The notes under the pieces are model-generated. The model ran no database searches, was not told where the DNA came from, and saw only the letters and a list, made by a program, of their open reading frames with translations. A DNA stretch of 48,802 nucleotides from Terriglobales bacterium (GTDB taxonomy: Bacteria > Acidobacteriota > Terriglobia > Terriglobales > Acidobacteriaceae), in assembly GCA_035543055.1 (NCBI GenBank), contig DATKKJ010000135.1:1-48802 (forward strand), in the 5' to 3' direction. Of this stretch, positions 8,573-16,462 are shown in pieces; positions within the stretch are counted from its first letter, which is position 1; every line of letters begins with the position of its first letter. The translations under genes and the position numbers were made by a program.

Positions 8573-9514
8573 ATGGGAAGCATGGACAACCTGCAGTACC
8601 GCTGGGATGAGCTTGGCTTCCCTACGCCGGCTTCCCGCTTCACGTTCTCCCACTGCACCCGCGAGCCGCTTTCCTGGACCGAAGAGCTGGAAAAGGCGGC
8701 CATCGACTTGGCAAAGTCGGCGCGCCGACCCATCTGGATCTGCTCCAGCGGCGGCGTCGACAGCGAAACCCTGTGCGAGATCTTTCTTCGCCTCAACCTC
8801 TCGTTCAAGGTACTGACACTCGAATTTGTCGATGGGAAGAACGCCCACGACATCGTCCATGCGAAACAATGGTGCAAGCAACATGGCGTTGCCCAGGAAC
8901 TGTATCCGTTCGATATCTTCGACTTCGTGAAGAACGAGCTCGACCAGTACATCGAGGAGGGATACGTTGCGGGGGAACTTTTCCGCTACCTGATGGTGAA
9001 AGAGGTCGCCGTCGTGGACGAGATGGGCGGCTTCGCAGTGCTGGCCGGTGGTGAGCAGCTCTATCACGTGGACGGCTCCAGGGAAGTCCTCACCGCCGCT
9101 GATCCCTACCTACAAGCGGATATCACCTATACGACACCGCTCGAATGGTGCCGGCGGCACGGCGTTCGGCACGAGCCGTATTTCTACTTCAGCACACCCG
9201 AGATCATGCTGGCCTGGCTGCGCATCCCGCTGGTGGATTTTGTCCTGCACCACCCCGATTACTTCCGCCACCCCACGAACAAGCACGCGTTGAAGAACTC
9301 GGTGATTCGTTACCACTTCCCGCAGCAGCAGTGGCGGAACAAATGCACCGGCTTCGAGCAGGTGCTCAACCTGGATGCCCTGGTGAGAGCAAAGCTGGTC
9401 GAACATTTCGGCGCGCGCGTGCAAAAGTCACGGTTGTACGTCTCAGAGCTTCTTCAGCAGTTGCAGCCAATCGCAGAGCCCGTCCCACGCGCCTTCACAA
9501 ACGCCGCACAGTGA
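8573..9514 (+). CDS. PP-loop ATP pyrophosphatase-like protein of unknown substrate
   Basis: 313 aa from ATG 8573 (8582 is an alternative). The PP-loop SSGGVDS lies at about residues 58-64, in a hydrophobic strand IWICSSGGVDSE, as in N-type ATP pyrophosphatases (asparagine synthetase C-domain, PAPS reductase, QueC, TilS). These adenylate a substrate and release pyrophosphate. Further conserved-looking blocks are VLTLEFVDGKNAHD (second strand), LAGGEQLYHVDG and the C-terminal KNSVIRYHFPQQQWRNKCTGFEQ. No glutaminase domain, zinc finger or RNA-binding domain is seen. Its neighbours do not reveal a pathway. It ends 14 bases from the convergent rhodanese-fold gene. Confidence 0.75.
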   Translation: MGSMDNLQYRWDELGFPTPASRFTFSHCTREPLSWTEELEKAAIDLAKSARRPIWICSSGGVDSETLCEIFLRLNLSFKVLTLEFVDGKNAHDIVHAKQWCKQHGVAQELYPFDIFDFVKNELDQYIEEGYVAGELFRYLMVKEVAVVDEMGGFAVLAGGEQLYHVDGSREVLTAADPYLQADITYTTPLEWCRRHGVRHEPYFYFSTPEIMLAWLRIPLVDFVLHHPDYFRHPTNKHALKNSVIRYHFPQQQWRNKCTGFEQVLNLDALVRAKLVEHFGARVQKSRLYVSELLQQLQPIAEPVPRAFTNAAQ

Positions 9515-9528
9515 TAGCAAAGGCAGAC

Positions 9529-10251
9529 TCATGAGCAGCCGGTGCCGAGCTTCAGCTTCTGCTTCTCCTGCTCCGAGGGAGTTGTCGGCTTCTTCTTGGC
9601 CGGCGGGAGTTCTTTCTTGGTGGCGGGTGTGACTTCTTTCTTGATCGGCGGCGATACGGGGTTGGCAGCCGGCGCCGGCATCCCGGGTGCCCCCGTGGGT
9701 GCGACCGCAGCCGCTTTCCCGGCCATGAAGTACTCCCGCAGCTGGCGCGCCTGCTGATACCCGGAAGAAGAAGGCTTGGCGGAGCGGATGGAGGTCGGGG
9801 TCATGATCTCGTCCCACCAGCCGATGATGCCGTCTTCCAGCGCGTAAGCGCGATATCCCTTCATGGTGAGCAGCAATTGCGTCTTGGCGGCTTCGCCGGC
9901 TCCCAGGCTGTAAACGACGACCTTCTTCTGCCGGTCGAGGCGCTTCAGGTTCTCCGCCTGGAAAAGCGCATTGCGCGGAATGTTGATGGCCGTCGGGATG
10001 TGGTAGTCGTCGAAGTGCCAGGGATCGCGCAGGTCCACCAATTGGTAATCCTGGTGTTTCTCGAGGACCCACTGCGCCAGTTCTCCGGCGGTCACCTGCC
10101 CGGTGTCCTGCGTCATGGTTGCGACCGCGGCCGCGGTCTCCGCCGCCCTTACCGTGCGGCCGATGACCACCGCTGCCACGACTAGTACGGCGACCAGCAC
10201 GATCGTCACCGCGGCAATCCTGTTACCGGTTAACACGACCGAACGCCTCAT
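9529..10251 (-). CDS. Membrane-anchored rhodanese-fold protein lacking the catalytic cysteine
   Basis: 240 aa. An uncleaved N-terminal anchor (about residues 11-31) is followed by a rhodanese domain: QLVDLRDPWHFDDYHIPTAINIP is the conserved CH2A-like region. The active-site loop reads VVVYSLGAGEAAKT, with Ser115 where sulfurtransferases have the persulfide-forming Cys. The C-terminal 60 residues are rich in Pro, Lys, Ala and Thr (cell-envelope linker type) and end in GTGCS. The ATG overlaps the stop of the cytochrome b gene (ATGA), so the two are translationally coupled. It may bind, rather than transfer, a sulfur compound, or act as a structural partner of the reductase complex; this is inference. 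It is the last gene of the operon. Confidence 0.85.
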   Translation of the reverse strand: MRRSVVLTGNRIAAVTIVLVAVLVVAAVVIGRTVRAAETAAAVATMTQDTGQVTAGELAQWVLEKHQDYQLVDLRDPWHFDDYHIPTAINIPRNALFQAENLKRLDRQKKVVVYSLGAGEAAKTQLLLTMKGYRAYALEDGIIGWWDEIMTPTSIRSAKPSSSGYQQARQLREYFMAGKAAAVAPTGAPGMPAPAANPVSPPIKKEVTPATKKELPPAKKKPTTPSEQEKQKLKLGTGCS

Positions 10252-11048
10252 CGCTGTTTCTCCCCTTCTATGTGCGATCCCTGCGAGGCCGGCTTCTCAT
10301 CCGTGCCGGCGGGCAAACCGCGCCAGCGGGACACGTCTCTCCACCACTTGAAATGGTGGCTGTACGCGTACAGCTCGTTCACATTGCCCGTGATCATGGA
10401 GAAGAATGCGGGCTTTTCTTCCGGAAGCACCGCGCCCATGTAGACGTGAATCATCAGCCCGGAAACGACGGCGCCGACGGCCGCGAAGTGGATGGCGGCC
10501 GCCCAGCCGATCAGGGCTGCGTTCCCCAGGTGGAACGTCATGAGCAGCCCGGTGATCATGATGACCGGCACCATCAGGTACACCAACAACGCGAACAGTT
10601 TCTGGCCCGCGTTGTAGATGCCCTGCTGCGGCAACTGTTCTCCGCTCAGCCGGAGGATACCCAAAATGCGGATACGCAGCCATTGCCAGTCGTCGGCGTC
10701 CAGGCTGATCTCGCGGCGCAACACCTCCTTCTGCAGATAGGTGCGGAACCCAAAGGTGCCATAGGCCAGGAACACGACGATCCACGTGATCCCGACCGCA
10801 AGATGGAACTGCAGCATGTTGGCCTTGGAGCCAAAGAAACCCTGGACGATGCGCACGTACCACCACGGCATCACGCGCAAGTCGGAGGTCAGCATCGCCA
10901 GCCCGGTGCCCAGTTCCAGCAGCCACACGAACGCGTTGAACCAGTGGAGCAGCATGATGGCGATGTCGTGCTTCTTGACCTGGCGCTGCGAGAGCGCATC
11001 GGCCTCGGCGGCGCTCAAGGTACGCGGTGCTCGGGCGATCGTTGCCAT
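10248..11048 (-). CDS. FdhI/PhsC-type membrane cytochrome b subunit
   Basis: 266 aa from ATG 11048. Four hydrophobic segments are visible: IAIMLLHWFNAFVWLLELGTG, FHLAVGITWIVVFLAYGTFG, LFALLVYLMVPVIMITGLLM and IHFAAVGAVVSGLMIHVYMG. Histidines inside or at the ends of helices (two near residues 27-35, one in FHLAVG, two in the last helix) fit two b hemes, as in the formate dehydrogenase gamma / thiosulfate reductase PhsC family. This subunit would pass electrons between the quinone pool and the Fe-S subunit. Its start overlaps the stop of the Fe-S gene (TGATG) and its stop overlaps the start of the rhodanese-fold gene (ATGA). Without an NrfD-like eight-helix protein, the complex is closer to PhsABC than to PsrABC. 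Confidence 0.87.
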   Translation of the reverse strand: MATIARAPRTLSAAEADALSQRQVKKHDIAIMLLHWFNAFVWLLELGTGLAMLTSDLRVMPWWYVRIVQGFFGSKANMLQFHLAVGITWIVVFLAYGTFGFRTYLQKEVLRREISLDADDWQWLRIRILGILRLSGEQLPQQGIYNAGQKLFALLVYLMVPVIMITGLLMTFHLGNAALIGWAAAIHFAAVGAVVSGLMIHVYMGAVLPEEKPAFFSMITGNVNELYAYSHHFKWWRDVSRWRGLPAGTDEKPASQGSHIEGEKQR

Positions 11049-11791
11049 CAACTCTTCTCCCCGTGTTTCTCTTCGGGCTCGCCGATCGCGAGCTGGTAGA
11101 AGAATGCGACCGCCTGGCCCAGGAATGTCGCCCCCACCCCGGCGATCACCAGCGGCCGCAGGACGCGCGCCCAAAACTCCCGGGAAGGGACCGGACGCGG
11201 TGGATGGGGCGCGAACGAGGCCAGCACCGGCTCCAGGTCCCGATCCCGGCCGGCGTAGAAGACATTCGGACCGATGGCGACCTCGCGGCTCTCCAACCTC
11301 TTTGCACCTTGCTCGTACACCAGCCGGAAGACGTCGCTGCGGGAATCCTCCAGGTCCCCGAAATACTTGGCGTGGGCGGTGCAAGTGGCGACGCAAGCCG
11401 GTTCCAGCCCGCGCTCCAGGCGGGCGGAGCAGAAATCGCACTTGTCAGCCTGGTTCAGCACAGGGCTGATGTAACGCGCATCGTAGGGGCACGCGTCCAC
11501 GCAGTAGCCGCAGCCGATGCACAACCCTCGGTCGATGTGGACGATGCCGTCCTCCGACTGGCGGGTGGCTCCCGTTGGGCACGCGGCTACGCACCCGGGC
11601 CGGTCGCATTGATTGCACTGCGCAATCCGGAACCCCGAGGAGAGGTTGGGGAACGTGCCCATCACGCCGGTGGGATGGACGCGGGTGCGGGCGAACCCCA
11701 GCGGTACGTCCCACTCCTTATTGCAGGCCGCGGTGCAGGCCTGGCAGCCGACACACTTCGTCAGGTCGATGACCATCGCGTATCGCGCCAT
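11048..11791 (-). CDS. Four-cluster Fe-S electron-transfer subunit (PhsB/PsrB/FdhB type)
   Basis: 247 aa. Sixteen cysteines are arranged in four motifs: 13-16-19-23 (CVGCQACTAAC), 59-62-67-71 (CNQCDRPGCVAACP), 91-94-97-101 (CIGCGYCVDACP) and 118-121-133-137, predicting four [4Fe-4S] clusters. A C-terminal helix (LVIAGVGATFLGQAVAFFYQL) may anchor it to the membrane next to the cytochrome. It lies 4 bases downstream of the molybdoenzyme gene and overlaps the cytochrome b gene by one base. No Tat signal is present, as expected for a subunit carried across with its catalytic partner. Confidence 0.92.
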   Translation of the reverse strand: MARYAMVIDLTKCVGCQACTAACNKEWDVPLGFARTRVHPTGVMGTFPNLSSGFRIAQCNQCDRPGCVAACPTGATRQSEDGIVHIDRGLCIGCGYCVDACPYDARYISPVLNQADKCDFCSARLERGLEPACVATCTAHAKYFGDLEDSRSDVFRLVYEQGAKRLESREVAIGPNVFYAGRDRDLEPVLASFAPHPPRPVPSREFWARVLRPLVIAGVGATFLGQAVAFFYQLAIGEPEEKHGEKS

Positions 11792-11795
11792 CGCC

Positions 11796-14006
11796 CTAGC
11801 CCTCCACCTTCAGGATGCGCACGAAGTTCACCCGCATCCCGGTCGCGCCCATGATCGGGTCCACCTGCACGCGCGTCATGAGGCCGGTGTCGGAAGCGCC
11901 ACGGCGGTAGGCGCGGCGCATGCGCTCGCCTTGCTGGCCGAAGCCGTGCACCATGAATACGCAGTCGCGACGGATGCCCTCCGTGACCCGCAGCGTGATC
12001 GGCAGGCTCTTCACCCCGTCTTGGTTCTCGAGCACGACCCGTTGAGCCTCGCGCAGCCCAAGCGTGCGGGCCGAAGCGGCGTTGATCCAGACCACGTTCT
12101 CCGCTTCGAGCGAGCCTAGAAGCGCGTTGTTCTGAGTGCGGGCGAAGGAGTGTACTGGGGTGCGGCCGTCTAGCAGCCGGAACGTGCCCAACGGCGGATC
12201 GGCGACCGGGATGTAGCGCGGCAATGGATCGAATCCCGCCTGCTTCAGGGTCGTGGAATAGAGTTCGATCTTGCCGCTGGGTGTCGGAAATAGCGGCCCG
12301 TCTTCCGGCAGGCGGTCCTCGATGTACGGGCGGCCTTCGAATGTGACCGCGCCGCGCGCCCGGAGTTGGTTCTCGCTGACGCGCATCGGGGTCATCAGGA
12401 CCTGGAGATGTTGCTCCGGCGTCTTCCAGGGAAAATAGGCTTCCAGGCCGAGGCGCCGCGCCATCTCCCTGACGATCCACCATCCCGGCTTCGACTCATG
12501 CAGAGGCTCGACGACCGGCTGCCGCACCGCGATGAACGGTTTCTTAGCGCTACTGACGATGTGCGGCATGTCGTAGCGCTCCAGGTAGGTAGCTTCCGGG
12601 AGGACGAGGTCGGCGTGATTGACCTGCTCCACCGGCATTACGTCCACGACGGCGAGGAAGTCCAGTTGCTCGATGGCGCGCAGCGTCTTGTGCCGTTCGG
12701 GGATGCTCTCCAGTACATTTTGGCCGTAAACGATCCAAGCCTTGATGGGATACGGCTTCCCCGTGAGCGTGGCCTCGACCAGGCCATTGGTGACACCCTG
12801 GTCCTCGGAAGCGAAAGGGAAGCGAGTGCCGGCGCCGTCGGCCCGGCCCCGCGGCGACTTGGGAAATGGCGGAAGCTCGAACTTTCCGGTCTTCACCGCG
12901 GTCGGGAGAAAGATCCCGCCCTCGCGCCCCCAACTGCCGGTCAGGGCGGTGAGAATGGCCATGGCGCGGGCGCGCTGGGCGTCGTCGCCGTACCAACTCG
13001 TGTGCCGCCCGGGATGAAGCAGGACCGCCGGTTTCGCGTCGGCCATAGCACGCGCCGTTTCCCGGATCTGCTTCGCCGGGAGCTCGGTGATCGATTCCGC
13101 CCACTCCGGCGTGCATCCACCGACGTGAGCCGCCAGTTCAGTGAACCCGGTGGCATGCGCCTGGATGTATGGCTGGTCGTATCCGCCCTCTTGAATGAGC
13201 ACGTTCGTCCACGCCAGCAGCAGCGCGATGTCCGTACCGGGGCGGATGGGAAGCCACCAATCGGCCTTCGCCGCGGCGGTGGAGAAGCGCGGGTCCACCA
13301 CCACCAGCTTCGCTCCGCGGGAGAGCGCCTCGGCGAAGGCAGTGATCTGGGAGGTGAACACATTTTCGCCGAGATGCGATCCAATGAGGATGATGAGCTT
13401 GGCTTCTTCCAGGTCGAGCGGCTCGGGCGAACCAAGATCGCGCCCGAACGTGAGCGCGTAGCCGACGTCGCGCGCGCCGCGGCACTGGGCGAAGGAAGGC
13501 TCCGCCCGGTTGGGAGTGCCGAACGCCTTCATCAGAGTCGCGAAAAACGTGGCCCCAACGCCGTGAGGAAAGAGCGCGACGCTCTCCGGGCCGTACTGCA
13601 CCTTGATGTCGTTCAGACGCCGGGCAAAGACATCCAGCGCCTTGTCCCAGCTTACGCGCTCGAACTTACCTTCGCCGCGCTTGCCCGCCCGCAGCATGGG
13701 GTGCTTCAGCCGGTCAGGATCGTAAAGGAGCTCGGCGCCGGCATTGCCACGTGCGCAGAGGCGTCCGCGGGTGAGGGGATGCTCGGGGTTGCCGGAGATC
13801 CGCACCACCTTGCCATCCGCCACCTCGGCCAGGATCCCACAGCGCCAGAAGCACATCTCGCAATTGGTTGCGATCTGGGTTACGCGCTGCGTACCGCGCC
13901 AGCCTGGTCGCGGTGTTTCGGCCACGGCGGTGCCGACCGCCCCGAGGGCAGCGCCCGCTCCAGCAGTAAGTTTGACGAATTCGCGGCGCGTGACCTTGCC
14001 GGCCAT
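11796..14006 (-). CDS. Tat-exported molybdopterin oxidoreductase, PhsA/PsrA-like (thiosulfate/polysulfide reductase type)
   Basis: 736 aa from ATG 14006; AAAGGA sits 6 bases upstream, while the ATG at 14012 is too close to it. The N-terminus TRREFVKLTAGAGAALGA is a twin-arginine signal. The [4Fe-4S] motif is CEMCFWRC (C-x2-C-x3-C) and a fourth Cys 27 residues later, the spacing of PhsA/PsrA, FdhG and NapA. The segment PSFAQCRGARD supplies a Cys at the usual Mo-ligand position; GRHTSWYGDDAQRARAMAILTALTGSWG and the C-terminal NNALLGSLEAENVVWINAASA (cofactor binding) are typical of the thiosulfate/polysulfide branch. It is followed by matching Fe-S and cytochrome b genes and preceded by a sulfurtransferase, which supports a sulfur substrate. 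The actual substrate and direction are not proven. Confidence 0.88.
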   Translation of the reverse strand: MAGKVTRREFVKLTAGAGAALGAVGTAVAETPRPGWRGTQRVTQIATNCEMCFWRCGILAEVADGKVVRISGNPEHPLTRGRLCARGNAGAELLYDPDRLKHPMLRAGKRGEGKFERVSWDKALDVFARRLNDIKVQYGPESVALFPHGVGATFFATLMKAFGTPNRAEPSFAQCRGARDVGYALTFGRDLGSPEPLDLEEAKLIILIGSHLGENVFTSQITAFAEALSRGAKLVVVDPRFSTAAAKADWWLPIRPGTDIALLLAWTNVLIQEGGYDQPYIQAHATGFTELAAHVGGCTPEWAESITELPAKQIRETARAMADAKPAVLLHPGRHTSWYGDDAQRARAMAILTALTGSWGREGGIFLPTAVKTGKFELPPFPKSPRGRADGAGTRFPFASEDQGVTNGLVEATLTGKPYPIKAWIVYGQNVLESIPERHKTLRAIEQLDFLAVVDVMPVEQVNHADLVLPEATYLERYDMPHIVSSAKKPFIAVRQPVVEPLHESKPGWWIVREMARRLGLEAYFPWKTPEQHLQVLMTPMRVSENQLRARGAVTFEGRPYIEDRLPEDGPLFPTPSGKIELYSTTLKQAGFDPLPRYIPVADPPLGTFRLLDGRTPVHSFARTQNNALLGSLEAENVVWINAASARTLGLREAQRVVLENQDGVKSLPITLRVTEGIRRDCVFMVHGFGQQGERMRRAYRRGASDTGLMTRVQVDPIMGATGMRVNFVRILKVEG

Positions 14007-14074
14007 CGCCATTCCTTTCGCCCCACACGCGCCTGCGGAAAATGCGGGCCCGTGGCCCGGACCCGCGCTCGGTC

Positions 14075-14989
14075 CTAGAGTCCCGATTCCACCGGCGTCG
14101 TACCGGCGTTGCTCCATTCCATGAATGAGCCGTTGTAAAGCTGTGGCTTGAAGCCGGCCAGCTTGAGGGTGAAGTACTCGTGGGTAGCGATGGGGCCGGT
14201 GCGGCAATAGACCACCACCGGATCACCCGGCTTGAGGCCCGCGGCTTCGTACAGCGCGCGGATCTCTTGCAGCGGCTTCAGCGACGGGTTCTCCTTGCTG
14301 ACCACCGTCTGCGTCCAGAACACGTTCTTCGCGCCGGGAATGTGGCCGCCACGCTTGATGCCGCCGCCGGGATTCTTCCCGGAGTATTGGTCGGGCGGGC
14401 GGCCGTCGAGGATGATGATCTTCTTCTCGGCAACAATTTTCTGTATCGCGGCCATGTCCAGCAGCAGTTCCGGATGTTCGGTAACGGTCAGCGTGGCCGG
14501 TTTGACCTGGAGCGCGTCCTTGCTGAGTGGGCGTTTCTCCGCTTTCCACTTTTCCAGCAGGCCATCGAGCACCGCCGCCTTCGAGCCGTGGCCGAGGTAG
14601 TCGAATTCGAAGTAGACCTCGGCCGCCAGCAGCGGAGTGTCGCCGTAGATGATGACGTGCGAGTCGTCGCCTACCCCCAGCTTCTCGAATACCGCCTTCA
14701 GATCAGCGACTGCGGGGACCTGGTTGGGAACCCCGTTGCGGGTGGTTGTGACTTGCGCCCAGTCGACGAAACGGGCGCCGGGTATGTGGCCGGCATCATA
14801 GTTCGCCCGATCGGCGCCCACATGCAGGAGTACAAGGTCGGCATGGCTGAGATGCTCGGAGAGCCAGTCCGTGCTCACGAGCATCTTGTGCATGTCGTGC
14901 GGCGCAGCCTGGCACGGCGCGGCCGCTAACGCAAGGCCCAGCGAGAATACGAGTGCGATAAGGATCGTATGCTTCAAGAAAGCCTCCAT
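14075..14989 (-). CDS. Periplasmic two-domain sulfurtransferase (thiosulfate/3-mercaptopyruvate type, SseA-like)
   Basis: 304 aa with a signal peptide (hydrophobic residues about 8-24, likely cleavage near CQAAP). Two rhodanese domains are seen: an N-terminal inactive one (LVLLHVGADRANYDAGHIPGA) and a C-terminal one with the active-site loop VVVYCRTGPIATHEYF, catalytic Cys262. This class transfers sulfane sulfur from thiosulfate or 3-mercaptopyruvate to an acceptor. The loop CRTGPIA resembles exported SseA-like enzymes. It lies 68 bases upstream of the PhsA-like gene and 20 bases downstream of the chaperone gene, so it is likely co-transcribed and may feed sulfur to, or remove it from, the reductase. 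Confidence 0.9.
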   Translation of the reverse strand: MEAFLKHTILIALVFSLGLALAAAPCQAAPHDMHKMLVSTDWLSEHLSHADLVLLHVGADRANYDAGHIPGARFVDWAQVTTTRNGVPNQVPAVADLKAVFEKLGVGDDSHVIIYGDTPLLAAEVYFEFDYLGHGSKAAVLDGLLEKWKAEKRPLSKDALQVKPATLTVTEHPELLLDMAAIQKIVAEKKIIILDGRPPDQYSGKNPGGGIKRGGHIPGAKNVFWTQTVVSKENPSLKPLQEIRALYEAAGLKPGDPVVVYCRTGPIATHEYFTLKLAGFKPQLYNGSFMEWSNAGTTPVESGL

Positions 14990-15008
14990 TCGGGAGCGCG
15001 GCTACATC

Positions 15009-15665
15009 TCAGCGCGCCGCCTCCGAAAAGCAATGCTTCAAGATGAGAGCGACGGTACGGTAAAAGTTGGTGCGAGCGTGCTCCATCACCCGTTCTCCGA
15101 TGCTTGCTGCGAACGCGCCCAGATGTTCGTCGATCACTTGCGCCTGCAATTCGCGCGCATAGTCCGCCTGCTTGGATTTCCCTTTCTTCGTGCCCTCGAT
15201 CTCCTTGAACACCAAGAACGAGAGGAACTCCAGCTCGACCGCGATGTGATCGGGGGGCAGGCGGAAATCTTCGGTCAGCTTCAGGCCGGCATCGGCGTAT
15301 AAACGCGCAATCTGGAAGGTGGATTCCTGCAGCAGCTTGCCTTCCCGGTACACTGACTCGAAGAGGTAGGCGAGCCGCGGCTTGGACGCAAAGAACATCC
15401 GCGTGTAGTCCCTCTCCATGTCAAGGAGGAGGTCGGCTTTGCCGCCGGGCTGCTTTCCGGCATATTCCTTGTGGCAGGCGGTGATCGTCTTGAGCAGCGA
15501 TGGATGCCCAAGGGCTTCGGCCCACTGCGCCAGCGCATTCAAGAACTCGCCTCCGCGCAGGGCATTCACCAAGTCCTTATCGGGATAGTTGAAGGCCTGG
15601 GCCAACAGCGAGTACAGGCCGGCCTTGGCTTCCAGTTCACTTAGCTCAGTCGCGATCGCTTGCAT
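15009..15665 (-). CDS. TorD/DmsD-family molybdoenzyme chaperone
   Basis: 218 aa, all-helical, the usual length of the family. Conserved blocks are LYSLLAQAFNYPD at the N-terminus, DLLLDMERDYTRMFFA (the Y/F-x-R-x-F region) and PPDHIAVELEFLSFLVFKE, matching the TorD/NarJ-like signature around P-D-H-I. Such proteins bind the Tat signal of a molybdoenzyme and hold it until the cofactor is inserted. With two Tat-dependent molybdoenzymes beside it, it could serve one or both. It is placed between the Fe-S gene and the sulfurtransferase gene in the operon. Confidence 0.88.
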   Translation of the reverse strand: MQAIATELSELEAKAGLYSLLAQAFNYPDKDLVNALRGGEFLNALAQWAEALGHPSLLKTITACHKEYAGKQPGGKADLLLDMERDYTRMFFASKPRLAYLFESVYREGKLLQESTFQIARLYADAGLKLTEDFRLPPDHIAVELEFLSFLVFKEIEGTKKGKSKQADYARELQAQVIDEHLGAFAASIGERVMEHARTNFYRTVALILKHCFSEAAR

Positions 15666-15753
15666 CGTTCACCCTTCCTCTGCGCCTACGAACAGCGGGC
15701 GGGGGATCGGGTCCAGTGGACGGAACGGACCGCCACCGGACCCGTAACGCGGA

Positions 15754-16452
15754 TTACGCGTGCTTTTCCTTGTTCTCGGCCTTTTCCACGGTCGCGCGCC
15801 GTTCGCCGTACTTTCTTAGGCCCATGCAGACGGCCCCGGCGACCAGTGGCAGCGCCGTCATGTCGGTGATCAGTTCCGCCTTGAGCCGTGTCTTGCCGAG
15901 CTTGGGATACCCCAGGACGGCAGGATCTGCCTTGGTGAGGATGATCACGTGGGTGCCACCGTTCTCCTTCAGCCCATAGATCTTCAGCTTCTTGGCGGTG
16001 GCAAGCTCGTTGGCCCGCGCCACCATGGCTTCGTAATCTCCGGACTGAAGAGCGCTCGCGGGGCAGGCGTCCACGCAGGCCGGCTGCTTGCCTTCGCTCA
16101 CGCGATGCGCGCAGAGGTTGCAGGTGGCCACCTTTTTCGTCTCCTCGTCATAGCGGATGGCGTGGAAGGGGCAGGCCTCCTCGACCTCCTTGGCATTGGT
16201 CAGCTTCGCCGGATCCACCAGCACCGCCCCGTAGGACGTCTTGGTGAAAGCCGACGACTTTTGCGCACACTGCGGGTCCTTGCAGTTCATGCACTGCGTG
16301 CGCAGCATCCCCTCATCCTTGATCTGGACCACGTTCCGGAAGATCCCCCGGGCCGCGATTTCCTGATCGCCGAATTCCTGGATGCATCGGTAGGTGCAGG
16401 AATTGCACCCGGTGCAGTGGGTTGTGTCGACTAAGATCGCTTGTTCTTTCAT
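15754..16452 (-). CDS. Fe-S electron-transfer subunit with one cluster lost (three predicted [4Fe-4S])
   Basis: 232 aa, of the FdhB/DmsB/PhsB class. Cysteines: motif I 13-16-19-23; motif II 54-57-62 but no fourth Cys (AQKSS follows); motif III only the last Cys, 94 (EEACPFHAI), with the first three replaced (DPAKLTNAKEV); motif IV 111-114-126-130. In this family motifs II and III share ligands crosswise, so exactly one complete cluster is gone and three remain. The C-terminus has one hydrophobic helix (ALPLVAGAVCMGL), then a charged tail (EKAENKEKHA). It starts 10 bases downstream of the second molybdoenzyme gene and is its likely partner. No separate membrane subunit follows it. Confidence 0.85.
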   Translation of the reverse strand: MKEQAILVDTTHCTGCNSCTYRCIQEFGDQEIAARGIFRNVVQIKDEGMLRTQCMNCKDPQCAQKSSAFTKTSYGAVLVDPAKLTNAKEVEEACPFHAIRYDEETKKVATCNLCAHRVSEGKQPACVDACPASALQSGDYEAMVARANELATAKKLKIYGLKENGGTHVIILTKADPAVLGYPKLGKTRLKAELITDMTALPLVAGAVCMGLRKYGERRATVEKAENKEKHA

Positions 16453-16462
16453 CCCGGCCTCC

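Noticed and set aside
12366-14078. Rightward open frame of 570 codons
   Set aside because: Antisense to the PhsA-like molybdoenzyme gene; no domain.
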